Assembly: GCA_964019165.1 (NCBI GenBank)
Contig: OZ025267.1
Location: forward strand, 16,898,079-16,962,078
Length of the DNA: 64,000 nt
Direction of reading: 5' to 3'
Origin: Mastigias papua
Taxonomy: Eukaryota > Cnidaria > Scyphozoa > Rhizostomeae > Mastigiidae
Made by a program: the position numbers and the translations under genes. Below the pieces are notes generated by a model. That model was not told the DNA's origin and made no database searches. It worked only from the letters and a program-made list of their open reading frames with translations. This document shows, piece by piece, positions 1 to 11,343 of this stretch. The stretch's first letter is position 1, and each line of letters starts with the position of its first letter.

Positions 1-1260
1 GTGCGAGATTTCGCTATATTTTCTTAAAATCTTTTAATAGTTTTTACAAAACAGATTCCTCTAAGAGGAAGATTCTCGGTTTAGGCAATGCTTGCAGAGG
101 ACAATACTGTGACAATGAATGCACGCTAGAAGCTTGTAACTGCTAAAGGCTAAGGTATTGTATGAGACAATATAGCCATAACCCAACATGTATGAAGGAA
201 GTACCTACTGCTTATAACCTCAGTATAGTCTTAGAGAAGGAAGCCTAATGTGAAAATTCTACTTGTAATGTGTAATTAGTAGAGAAGGAAACAACCCGTG
301 TGGCAAGTTTTTCACAAATGGGTTTAGTTGAAACTTATAATTTTTATAGCATCCCGTCTTAACACTTAACATATACAGTTTTTTCCTTGCCTCTGGTATA
401 TTTTCAGGGTACCGACTGTGTGCTTAAAATTAAGTAGTCATGAAAGAACTTTTAGTACTTTAATATGATGAACAGAAGTCAAAAGCAGGGAACTTTAAGA
501 GCTAGGCCTCAAGCTAGGTTCCCGTAAAAAGCCATAATGTATCAGTCTAGAGCATCTCTAGCAATTAGCTGCTGTCAGTCTATGGGAAAAGGTCCATCAG
601 AATCCCTTTTCGCTTTAGTTTTCATTTGCCTCTTGATAAATTTGCGTCACATTTACTTCTGACCTACTTTTATGAACAGCATAGAGGAAGCAATGTTTTC
701 TGAGGCTGACGTAATGGACACCAAAGTCACTGATATTTATTTGGCTGTAAAGAACTGCAAAACCAAGCATCTTAGTTCAATTAGCAGTCTCCTTTGTACT
801 GGGCAATGCCCTCAAGAATTACAAAAGCCGCTTAAAAGTTTCTCGTTTAGAAACATTAGAAAGGAAGGACGTTTTCATCCGTGGCCTTTCTGGCGTTAGT
901 ATTTCAAGTTATTCAGGGTCTGATTTTGATCGAGTATCCCTTTGCATTCCTTGAAGTAGAGTGTTATTACAATTTACTTCCTTACTATTAGCTTCAATTC
1001 AAGAAATGCCATATAAGTAGAGGTGTCGAAAAGAAATCCTTCAATTCTTCTGGAGTGAAAGTGATGACAAGTCTACTGGGGCTAGTGCAATGCTCTGCCA
1101 ATTTTAATAAACTGAACAACATAAAGACTGCTCCAGTTAATGGCTGGTATGTAAACGACTTGCATCCAACTTACAATAGAGCTTACTTCATTAAAATCAG
1201 TGTGTGTGCTCCTACAATACAAAAAGGACCAAGAGAAAAACAAACTTTCCATGAAATATA
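1..1260. other. non-coding stretch, no gene seen
   Basis: AT-rich DNA without a convincing exon. The longest frame (672-899, plus) has no recognisable domain and no clear splice context. I see no repeat with defined ends. Confidence 0.5.
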
Positions 1261-1620
1261 GAGGGCTTGTTAAATGTGGTGTACCGCAAGGGTCCATTCT
1301 GGGCCAGCCAGCTGCTATCTCTTCTTCTTAAGAATGATCTCATTAAAATTGTAAAAAGCTGCAAGACTCAAACGTATGCCGATGACACCGTCATTTACAC
1401 GTCTCACAGAAGTATGAATGTCATTGAGCAAACTTTGATATCTGAGACGAACGTCTCAAAATGGCTCGACAAAAGCAGACTTATCATTAAGCAAGATTCT
1501 AATATATGGGCGATGATTGCCACTGAAAGCTTTGAATCACTTCTATTTCACCAGCAAAGCTTGTCTCTTCAAAAGATGCAAAGAAAGTGCTTACTAACAA
1601 AATACGTATAAATTATGCAG
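1261..1620 (+). pseudogene. non-LTR retrotransposon (LINE) reverse transcriptase relic
   Basis: Reading near 1274-1310 gives a GVPQGSILG-like stretch, and after a frame change 1330-1500 reads NDL...YADDTVIYTS followed by a short helix-rich part. GVPQGS and YADD are reverse transcriptase palm motifs of LINE ORF2, YADD being the catalytic core. The frame is broken between the two motifs and stops follow after 1611, so this is a dead fragment, not a host gene. The neighbouring DNA to about 2.1 kb may be further decayed LINE sequence, but I cannot recognise it. Confidence 0.75.
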
Positions 1621-4600
1621 ATAAGTACCCCAGAGTTTGGTTGGAACTAATTTTAAATAGGAACCAACACCTCAGAAGAGTATTAAAACATGAAAATGCA
1701 TAAATAAAGTTGTTGGATCGGGCAAATGATTAATTGTCTTTTTATACGGCTAAGAAGGTATACGATTCCTTCATTTTACCAACAATGCTACACTGTTCTA
1801 TCTTATTAAAATTTCAAATACATCGTAAAAGAATTTTGAAAGTGGACAAAATTGAGCAACAGTTATAGTGAAAACCAACTATCGATGAATAATAAAAAAA
1901 GATTAACATTGTTGTTAAACTTTTGAAATATTGTCAAGGGTCCATACCAGCCCTAAGAAAGTGCGCAGACATTGCTGAGCATCAGGACAAAACAAGAAGC
2001 AACAGGCCGGTACGTCGGCTGCCTTCTGTAAAATCAGATGATGCAAAAGATCCCTTTACTTCGATGGTGTTGTAACAGAGTGTTTCAACACATATATGCT
2101 CCCCTAGAATCAATTATAGAAAAATCTATTGAGATTTATGATTCTGATTGTTTCTAAGCTCTCGTATATAATTTCTGCCATCGGCCATCTAGAATCGAAT
2201 ATTTTGCAAACAGGGCCTTTATTAATAAAAAGCATTCTCTCACTGAGAAGGCAAATTCCCCGCTACCACTGTCATTATTATTCTTACTGTATCAGACTCA
2301 GTGAGTGTAGTCACAGGTGACAATTATCATGTCATGCCAGGCCAGGCCAAGGGAGCAGGTCTCAAGGAAACCTTGCAGCAACCACGCCCTAGAAATATTA
2401 AGAAAATCACTAGGCTCAAGTTCCTAAGTTGCTCAATTTTGCATGTTAGAAACCGACACTAGCTCATTCATTACAAGCTTCTTTACAAAGATGGAAACGT
2501 TTCTTTGATAATCGTGGATAACAAAGAAAGACAATATGTGATTAATTTGCAAAATGGTCAATTACCCATTTTACCCCGGGTTATCCACTTTACCCCAGCA
2601 GACCCTAAAATTTTCCATCCGTTTGCACAGAAATAAAACACTTAATGATCTTAATACAGATGTTCATAATTTGTCGTCCAGTAGGCACAGCACTAATATG
2701 TTTATCGTCGTAGTTAGCCGTTCATTTCAGATCTGTTCCTGTTATGTGGAAACTGGTAAGCACCTTATAGTTATTAAGAGAGCTCTAGGTCAAAACTGTT
2801 AAGCACGAGATCTTGTGGCAGGCCTTGTGAAGATTTGACCCTCCACTTCAGCCTTCCTGGCACATAAACTCTCTTTATTAATCTGCACCCCATTCCTAGG
2901 TCAATATAGCCTTCAGATTAAAAGGAAGCTCTGTATACTGTTTCGCAACGCATACCACCATATAAACCATCGCGTTATATTGTAAACAGCCAAATACATA
3001 ACGAATTTTTTCCAATTCAAAGCTCTAGGTACCAAGCCAATTTGCTTCTCTCTTGTATACATGTCTACATGTCGTAGCTGTAAGGTCAGGTATTGTGGAA
3101 AAATATCATGACCTCTTATTGCTAGGAGCAGAGAACATTTGGGGATCAATAGAAAGAGGAAAAGTGTAAAAGTTCTCCTTCGGCCATCAAGAGACATGCA
3201 TGCCGCACTGGTCAGCATGCTTCCTTAGGGGACTTTTCTACCTTAGAAAAAGCTAATAATGTGATCTGTTAATTCATGAAATTTCAGTAATAATGTGAGA
3301 TTGCCTTTCATTGAACTTTCAGAATTTTTCTATTCCACTTCTTTTGTTATGATTCTACTGGTATTTTCTAATCACTTACGCTTTATTATTTATTTTCACT
3401 TTAATATGTAACTGATGATGATATGGGTTTCTATATAACTGTGATGGTTTCCTTTTGCGTTTAAATTTCATCAGTAACAGGAAATTCTTCTTAGCCACGG
3501 TTCTTGAAAACCAGTCTAACTGATTGATTTTCAGTGCATAAATACAATGCTAAAATGAAATAAATTAGGAAAGTGGTTATAGCGTTCTTCTTACGAGAGA
3601 GAGGCCTATGGCTCAAACGACACCTCGTGACATGACTGGATCATCCCTAATAACTTAAAGAGATTCTGTGGTCATTTACTAAAAAGCAGAGACGTCTTCT
3701 GCAATGATGGAATTATGCAAAGACGACAGATAATCCATTTATCAAAAAAGTAAGAAAGACTCTTTTTGTACCCGAATCCCACACAAGGTATAATTTTATA
3801 TACCCATCCTATTCAGTGGTGGACACTAGGGGGGGGGAGGGGGGTAGTTGCTCTCAAATCATTTCGAAAAGAATTGAATTTTAGGGTAGGGTCGCTAAAT
3901 GTGCTTCTTGGAGCTTCGCCCCAGACCGAGGTCAGTCTGCTTTCCCCAATGAACAGCCAAGTGCATGTCATTATCCTATGCTGTCTCCATATCACCCTGA
4001 AAAAGGCATGAATAAAGGAGGCAAACCTGTTGAGAGGCCATTGAAGAGGTTGAGTATTCCTTCAAAGAAATTGAGCTTGCTATGAGAGAAGTGGAGTTTG
4101 CTGCAAGATGTATATGAAAGCATTAATATAATGAAAATAAACACGCGAAATAGCTTGGTCATTTGACGAGGTTTCCCGAAAACACACCTGCATGAAAAGT
4201 GTTAAAAAAGGTAGCAACACAATGGAAAAGAAGAGGAAGAGCTCACTGCACTTAACTGAAATAAGAAACTAACTGACATGGGAAGAAGAACAAGACCTAG
4301 CAAAGAATTTTAAAACCTGCTAGGATATTGTGAAACAACAGGGCAGTGTAATTTCTGTAGTTAACACTGTGTGGCCCTGCCATACTGTGTTGTGAAAATA
4401 CACAGATTTTTATACGAAAATGGCATATAAGGAAGCAGTACTTGACTGCTCAAAAAGTGAAGAAAGTTCAGAGCTGGACTTTTGAGATCTAGGAAAGTTG
4501 ATGCGGTGATACACATTTGAAGTTTACAATTTTCAAATATGTCTATCATCTCTGTTGATTTATTTTTATAGATTTCCTCTGATATAATCTATATACTTCA

Positions 4601-5087
4601 GTGATATGTTCCTGCAGAGCCTGTTTGTCTGCGTAACATTGTAGTGTTACATAGTACTCAAATATTCGTACTATGAAAAGTAATAGGAATGTTATCGTAC
4701 GGAAATCATGAAGAGGCTAAGTAAGTTTCAGTACTTCACCAAGGAAAGCTTTCTCATAGAAATGTGAATTTGGTTACTTGCCAAAACTAAGGATTGTCGT
4801 TGTAATGATTCATGCGTGGATGGCACGAGCGTCGATTGATTGAACAGCTAAGCGTTTAACCAAAAACGGTCTACAAGACGGCAATGTGGTGGATCATCTT
4901 CCTTCCAGTTCCTGGTAAACGGGAAGTAGTTAAGCTAGGCACACGAGAGCATTTTGCCCAAAACGAATTGTGAAAGCAAGAGCGACTGTTCAAAGAACGA
5001 TTAATTAGAAATTGAATACATTACTTCCCTTATAAACACTACCTTCTACCAAATACCGCATTCAAAAAAGGCTTTGTTATAAAAGCC
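1621..5087. other. non-coding stretch with decayed repeats
   Basis: No gene recognised. Short frames (2129-2320, 2554-2802, 2913-3218 minus, 3766-4011) lack domains. A G-run lies at 3829-3843. The only clear repeat is 2397-2536, related to 6550-6705. Confidence 0.5.
2397..2536 (+). repeat. interspersed repeat fragment, copy related to 6550-6705
   Basis: By eye this stretch aligns with 6550-6705: both run through an AGAAAATCAC block, then a CTCAAG block, a block with GAAA-GACA-T-CCTCATTC character and a CTTTGATA block. It matches the middle of the TTATAAGAA repeat family described at 6501-6838, so it is probably an end-truncated member. Confidence 0.6.
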
Positions 5088-5091
5088 TCGG

Positions 5092-5499
5092 TGTAACATA
5101 TTGGTGTTCTATGTCTTATATTAATCTGTGTTTTATGTCGTGTCGCTTTACTTTTGATGTTGCGTTTTGGAATGGTGTATTTGTGTTAATTCCTGTTATG
5201 TATGTAACTCGCTTGTAGTGTCAGTATCTTTCCTGGCGATGTGTTTGTCCCTGTCAACGTGTATTGTGCTTTGACGTAACGAATGTTGTATAGTGCTTAC
5301 GATTATATTATGTGTATTTTAGTATTTGATTCAGTTAGTCAGTGAGTCAGTGAATTCAGTCTTACGGTTACAAATATAAGCCACATACGAAGAGCAGTTT
5401 CCTTGCGTTATATCTAACTTAGGCCTAGGCCTATGGCCTAGGCTTAAAGACAAAAGACCAATCACCGGCCACCGAAGTGGAGACCCCTTGTACGTTACA
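5092..5499 (+). repeat. 5' LTR of the TRIM-like element
   Basis: 408 bp. It contains a short palindromic GGCCTAGGCCTATGGCC stretch near its 3' end and CAGT-rich direct repeats before that. Compared base by base with LTR2 it lacks four bases after GTGTCAGTATC; no substitution was seen. Confidence 0.93.
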
Positions 5500-5502
5500 A
5501 AT

Positions 5503-5520
5503 TGGTGACAGGAGTAAACT
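5503..5520 (+). other. candidate primer binding site
   Basis: TGGTGACAGGAG starts three bases inside the element interior. A TGG start is what complementarity to a tRNA 3' CCA end requires. I cannot name the primer tRNA. Confidence 0.6.
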
Positions 5521-6036
5521 TTGCGCACCTTTTACGCCGTGGTGGAGGATGTTGTCAGTGTCCAAGGGGGGAATTCAATAGATGAGTACTCTTTCTTACA
5601 TCAACTTTGACTATTGACTTTTGGTTTTATTACGTAGAAGAATGTTTTATGGTTGAGATCAAGTGACTTTTATCTGGTTGTGTTATGTACCTCTTGAGTT
5701 GATATGTTAACATCGCTCCAACTGATCACAACGCCAAGTTCAGAAGATCCATCAAGACATTTGGTTATTCAGTTACTATGAAGTAGTTTAGAGTTTGCTG
5801 GCCATGGGGTGGTTGCAGCTGTGAAGTTACCAAGAAGATTTTATTAGGACTTGTTTTTATTTTTTTCAACGATGCTACCCAACTGGAAGCACTGAGCGGA
5901 GTTTTTGGCACCTTCTTTTGCTTTCCAGTCAGTCTTCGGACCTTAGCATCCTTTGAACATTTTATTTTTATGTCTTGATTGGACTCAATGAACTTTTCAT
6001 CGTTGTAAATTACTATTAGTTTAAAGGGAGGGATGG

Positions 6037-6448
6037 TGTAACATATTGGTGTTCTATGTCTTATATTAATCTGTGTTTTATGTCGTGTCGCTTTACTTTT
6101 GATGTTGCGTTTTGGAATGGTGTATTTGTGTTAATTCCTGTTATGTATGTAACTCGCTTGTAGTGTCAGTATCACTCTTTCCTGGCGATGTGTTTGTCCC
6201 TGTCAACGTGTATTGTGCTTTGACGTAACGAATGTTGTATAGTGCTTACGATTATATTATGTGTATTTTAGTATTTGATTCAGTTAGTCAGTGAGTCAGT
6301 GAATTCAGTCTTACGGTTACAAATATAAGCCACATACGAAGAGCAGTTTCCTTGCGTTATATCTAACTTAGGCCTAGGCCTATGGCCTAGGCTTAAAGAC
6401 AAAAGACCAATCACCGGCCACCGAAGTGGAGACCCCTTGTACGTTACA
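6037..6448 (+). repeat. 3' LTR of the TRIM-like element
   Basis: 412 bp, directly preceded by the polypurine tract at 6023-6036 and followed by TCGG. Identical to LTR1 apart from an extra four bases (ACTC/CACT) after GTGTCAGTATC. Confidence 0.93.
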
Positions 6449-6500
6449 TCGGCGTTTATTCGATGAAATGAGATAAAAAGATGCTATGCTAGCTACACAC

Positions 6501-6838
6501 TTTTTTTATAAGAAAAAGGTTATAAGAAAATGAGGCTCAAAATGCCAAAATCTAAAGAAAATCACAAGACTCAAGCTCCATAGTTTACCATTTCTACGTG
6601 CCAGAAATTGACATTACCTCATTCTTTGCAAGCTCCTTAACAAGGATCGAAACTTTTCTTTGATAGTCCTGGTTAGCAAAGATCATAACAAAGATTATCA
6701 AACTTTCTATAACAAATACTGGCAGCCTCTTTTAGCCAGTTGACTCCAACGAAAGTTAGGAAAATCTCAGCCTCAATTTCGGGAAAAGTTAAGAAAATTG
6801 AGGCACAGGCAAAAAAGTGACTTTTTTATAAAAAAAAA
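6501..6838 (+). repeat. TTATAAGAA-family interspersed repeat, copy D
   Basis: Begins TTTTTTTATAAGAA, then GTTATAAGAAAATGAGGCTC, and ends with a TGAGGC-type block and CTTTTTTATAAAA. The ends are imperfect inverted repeats of each other. The same end blocks bound 12341-12687, 20219-20655 and 54822-55320. No coding capacity. It is probably a non-autonomous DNA transposon family with T/A-rich termini; the superfamily is not assigned. Confidence 0.6.
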
Positions 6839-6990
6839 CATGAAATCGAAAGTGGACTCCCTCGCTATATTTGTTAAAACTCGCGCTCTCTCACTCTTGT
6901 TCTATCGTTATCTTAAAAGCACATAGTCAAGAAAACTACTTACGGCCTAACTTAGTGCTCAGTCCTAAATTGCAACTGTAACAAATTTTA

Positions 6991-7133
<143 letters not shown>

Positions 7134-7695
7134 CTTTGCGGACTAGCGCAACAGAACGAAATACACTACTCAATTAAGTCTGAATAAGCAAAATTATTAA
7201 GAATGTTGCATATTTGACTGTATATCACGAATGGGTAAAGCTCTGAGGAAAATTCGTTGCAGATGAGAACAATAAGCTTTATAATGAAAATGCGGCGAGA
7301 TGTTCAATATTGAATTTATATATAGCGATAAGACAGGTTGTGTGTAACATTTGAGGGGATGAAATATGCAGAAACTATGCTATTATATCAGAAAACTGTT
7401 GCTTGTAGGATGTTTGGTCTTGCTTGAGAGTTCCGTTGCGCTATACCGAAAAGCATCTTGCGCTATGCCGAAAAGCATCGCGGGTTTCTGTTCCAGCCAT
7501 TGCGGTCTATCATTGTCTGTTGACTCAGATAAACGCTCTTTTATGAGAAAGCTTTTCGCCTAGTACTGGAACATTCTTAGCTTTTCATGATTTCACTACT
7601 CTCAGATTGACTATCAAAGTTTCATTAACTGCGCATGCTCGTACTTGTTCGCAGCGCCCGCGCGCTCAAAACGCTGGATATGGAGAGCAGCCTTA

Positions 7696-7947
7696 GGGAC
7701 GGGTCATTAATTACTTGTGGGGAGGGGGTGGAAGACATTATCATATATTTAATGGAATTTTCGTCCCCCTTCTCAGATTTATGTAAATATTTTGATCCCC
7801 ACTCCAGGATCTCAGAACAAACTCCATAGTCCTTCTCTTGAAATGCTCTTTATTTTTCAACCCCCCTCCCTCTGAGTATGCTGGATTTTGGTCCCTTCTC
7901 CCAGATGTCTTCCATCCCCTCCCCTGGAAGAATTAATGACCGGTCCC
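7696..7947. mobile_element. MITE with TTA target duplication (PIF/Harbinger-like)
   Basis: 252 bp with terminal inverted repeats: the left end GGGACGGGTCATTAATT is matched by the right end AATTAATGACCGGTCCC, and further in both arms carry a G-rich block followed by GGAAGACAT. TTA lies directly outside both ends (7693-7695, 7948-7950). A 3-bp TWA duplication is typical of PIF/Harbinger elements. No transposase is encoded. Confidence 0.8.
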
Positions 7948-7950
7948 TTA

Positions 7951-9519
7951 AGACTTTCTTAGCAGGACTACTCGCGATAGCACACTACTTCACTGTTACT
8001 CAGACAGGCACTACACAAACATAACACTCTACTACATATGTTACCACAAGAAATCTCTACAAATTTAGTAAAAGACATGATTGTTCCGCGAAAGCATTAC
8101 AATTTGATTCGACCGATCGCAAGGGCTCAGTGGTGCAGTCTCACGGGTTTGGCTGAGGTCTAAACACATATCTGATTGATATGGTTAATTTGCGCGCCAA
8201 CAAAATACATGCCTATGTTTTATGTATGAAAAAAATCATATTCTACTTCTCCAATTAATAAGAAGAGCCCCATGAATGGAAGGTAGCATTAGCTTGTCAA
8301 TATATGGAAGATATGGTCGAGTCTTTTGAGAATGACATTGTAATAGATCATTAATAAGTTTAATAGGATTATAGCTAAGGAAAGCAGTAGTGGAGCCATG
8401 GGGGCGCCTGGGGGTAGATAATTTCACTTTCTCAACTAGGTGGTAAGCTACTTTTCGTCCAAGTATGCCATGAAAACTATGGACGTCTCTCATAAATATC
8501 AGTTATTTCATTTCTCGATTTCTATCTAGTATGGGAATATCACTTTACTTAAAAAAGGCGCTTCTCTAATATTTCGAGGGTGCGACCCTTGAGAATTGTC
8601 CAGGAAGTTTCACCCACAAAGTCCAATATACATTTATCCATACTTAATTCCGCCACTGAAGGGAAAAGGCAAGATTTATTAATGCTCTAAAAACAAGTTT
8701 TTCAGGGGCTTTTGGCAAAACTGCATTACACGCCAGTCACTGGCCGGACAACCCTGGTCTATAGTGTCAGCAATGTAGGGCTGGCAACTTCCAGTTTAGT
8801 AGAGTTTCTCGATCCCTTTGGTCTTTGTACGTGCTCAAATCTACTAGGTCAGGTTCAAATTTGTATAGAAAAAAAGATGTAAATGTTTTTCTAATACGCA
8901 ATCAAGCCAGATGACTTGACCGTAATGTGTGTACTTCTTTACAAAAGTCCCCAAGATGGATAACAAAAAAGTAAGTATCTAGAAAGTTTGGAGACCAGAG
9001 AAAGGGAAAATAGGACAAGTTTTTAAAGAGTTACTGAGAATAAATGGGAAAACTTGGAAGAAATGTTATAGGCTGTTGAAGTAGGCAGATTGACGGAAAA
9101 GGTTATCTCCTCCAATCAATTTGCCTCGCATCAAAACGGCATTGGCATAATGCCATCAGTAAAGCCCATAAGCACCATACTTGAGTGCAGGCCCGTAGAC
9201 AGCTGAGCCAGATTGGGGGGGGGGGGGTAGAGATGAAGTGGTAGTGCCATTGTGCTAGTTGGAGCACCTCAAAATACAATCTCAGCCTATTACTGAGGGT
9301 TTCACTACATTTCATTTCATAAATTTATCTATTGTTGGTACAAGTATACAATAGTTATATAAACCAATCAAAACAGACATAAAGGTGACAGTACTCCAGT
9401 TTCCCACTATCTATGGACCGGCTTGAGTGACAGACCATGTTTCCTGCAAATTGGCTACCGACACGCCAACAAAGCTGAACAAATGAGGGTATGAAATCAG
9501 ACATGAAGGTATATATAAG
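7951..9519. other. non-coding stretch, no gene seen
   Basis: No exon with domain or splice support. A fragment at 9188-9232 starts CAGGCCCGTAG and runs into a G12 tract; it resembles one end of the element at 32564-32723. Confidence 0.45.
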
Positions 9520-9806
9520 ACTGAAATACAAGATCCTCTGAAGTTTATGGAAAAGCGCATATGGTTCTGTCCCTAAAGAGAGTATGTAGCACGGAAGGGA
9601 TGTTTCTGAAATATCTGCAAAGCAGGGCAAAGTTTCTACGACGATACCATTACCCTTTACACATATTGCCCAGTTTTAGATTCCCGAAGAAAAGCATAGC
9701 AAACGGCAAGGAAGCTTTTTCGTTTAGAGGTGTGACAATTTGGAACAGCTTCTCGGCCAACTGTAAGCAAGCAGCCTCCTTGAGCACTTTTAAACGGTAT
9801 ACTTAA
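9520..9806 (+). pseudogene. LINE ORF2 C-terminal relic
   Basis: The plus frame from 9561 ends in a block resembling the C-terminus of non-LTR ORF2 proteins: RYHYPLHILP, then KEAFSFRGVTIWNSF, then LSTFKRYT. The W-N-S-F and S-x-F-K pattern (compare the usual G-x-x-LWN-LP ... SFK-L ending) is diagnostic of this tail. It stops at 9806 with no upstream RT domain in frame, so it is a 5'-truncated dead copy. Confidence 0.7.
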
Positions 9807-11092
9807 ACAGTATATTTAGTAGCTTTAGTAATGCAAAGAAACCTTGTAATTCTAATTCTCATTCATTCTGTACTTTTTATTCAATTAATGCTTAGAAGTT
9901 TTAAATTCAATATTGTGGGTCTAAAACTATGGTAGGTCTAATAGGAATGTTAGTATATGCTCAAGGTCCCTTTAATGAAAAACTGTACCCATATCTCACA
10001 AATGCCTGGTGCTCAACATAAACGAAGGGACTTAATCACTTACGTGTCTACAATATAATTTTCTCATCTGCAGTTTTCGAAACATTTATAAAAATGAAAG
10101 AGTTCGGTATTACATCACAAACATGTATCAGTAATACGTCAGTAAGCTAACTCTAGTTTAACCAGGCTTTGTTCGTGTGTATTCTGCACTACTAAATCCC
10201 CTTGACTGAACCCTTGACTTTGAATCTTGTGGGCCTGGGCTGCTTTTAACCGAATGATTCCCATCCCGTGAGTCGATTTTCGGTAAACGGCCAGCAGCTG
10301 CAGTTCGTTTTACAGGGCCCTTCCTTGGGTCGAGAATTCTTTGATTATCTGGTATTCCATAGTATCTGGCGAAATCAAGAAAACAAAGCTGAAGATAAAT
10401 CTCAAAAACAAAATAGGCGTCTATCCAGGGACGGTGCCATGAATTGATATACCGGGGAGGGGGGGGGAGCTGATAACGTCGTTATGAAACGGCATGAAAG
10501 GGCGTGATCTGCCTGATGAAAAGTCATTACTGAGTAAATTTCCTGAGAGATATATGACCAGCCAAAAAGATTGCGTGAAAAACATCTACTCCTTTGATCA
10601 ATTGTGGAATGGGGAACCCCACACCTCCACTAGTTTCACCCCCTTGATACAGGACAGGTCGAAACAAAACAATCGAATCCATTGAAAAATGACTATTGTC
10701 TGTGAAGTGTCTGATCAATCTCGTCAATTGACAGTCAGTCACAAAATATGTTGATGGTTGAATGTCTTGTTTATCAATACATCATAAGAGTTTTAACTAC
10801 CAACAAACTGTGTTGATCCCATAATAACAGTATGAATTAATGAACCATTAAATGTAAGTATGAATGAGAGAAGGAATGAATGAATAATTGAATGAATGAA
10901 CAAATTTGCAAAATTGATTGATGGTTGATTAAACACACTATAATTCCTCAAATTGGCTGCCTCCTCATAAAGCCTCCTCAAACAAGGCCCCATACCAGAA
11001 CTTCAAACTTCTAACAAGCAACCCCTCAAATAAGCCCCCCCAAGCACAAAGGCTGATGAAGACCTTGCTACATATAGTGATGCTTATATTTA
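9807..11092. other. non-coding stretch, no gene seen
   Basis: Contains a GA/AATG-rich simple stretch near 10840-10905 and a G-run near 10456-10469. No exon or bounded repeat identified. Confidence 0.45.
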
Positions 11093-11343
11093 CTATATCC
11101 CTTTAATATTAAGGAGAAAAGGAGCTCTGAAACTGAATTTTACAAGGCACTTGTCAGATAATTCCATAGGTCCACTCTTTAATGCACACTATCTATGAAT
11201 AAACCCCATCCAAAATATCACAAATACATATGCCCCCAAGGAGCTGACACAATGATTTATGGCATAGTATGTGAGTATGAATGAATGGATGCTTAACTAG
11301 CCATATCTTTTCATTAAGAGACAATATGTATATAAGGACTTGC

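Larger units (their letters stand above)
5092..6448 (+). mobile_element. non-autonomous LTR retrotransposon (TRIM-like), recent insertion
   Basis: Two direct LTRs (5092-5499 and 6037-6448) flank a 537-bp internal part. Each LTR starts TGTAAC and ends GTTACA. A primer-binding-site-like TGGTGACAGGAG begins at 5503, a few bases after LTR1. A polypurine tract (AAAGGGAGGGATGG, 6023-6036) ends exactly at LTR2. TCGG occurs immediately before LTR1 (5088-5091) and after LTR2 (6449-6452), a 4-bp target-site duplication. The interior has no gag or pol frame, so the element needs proteins from a partner. The LTRs differ only by a 4-bp indel, which implies very recent movement. Confidence 0.93.
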
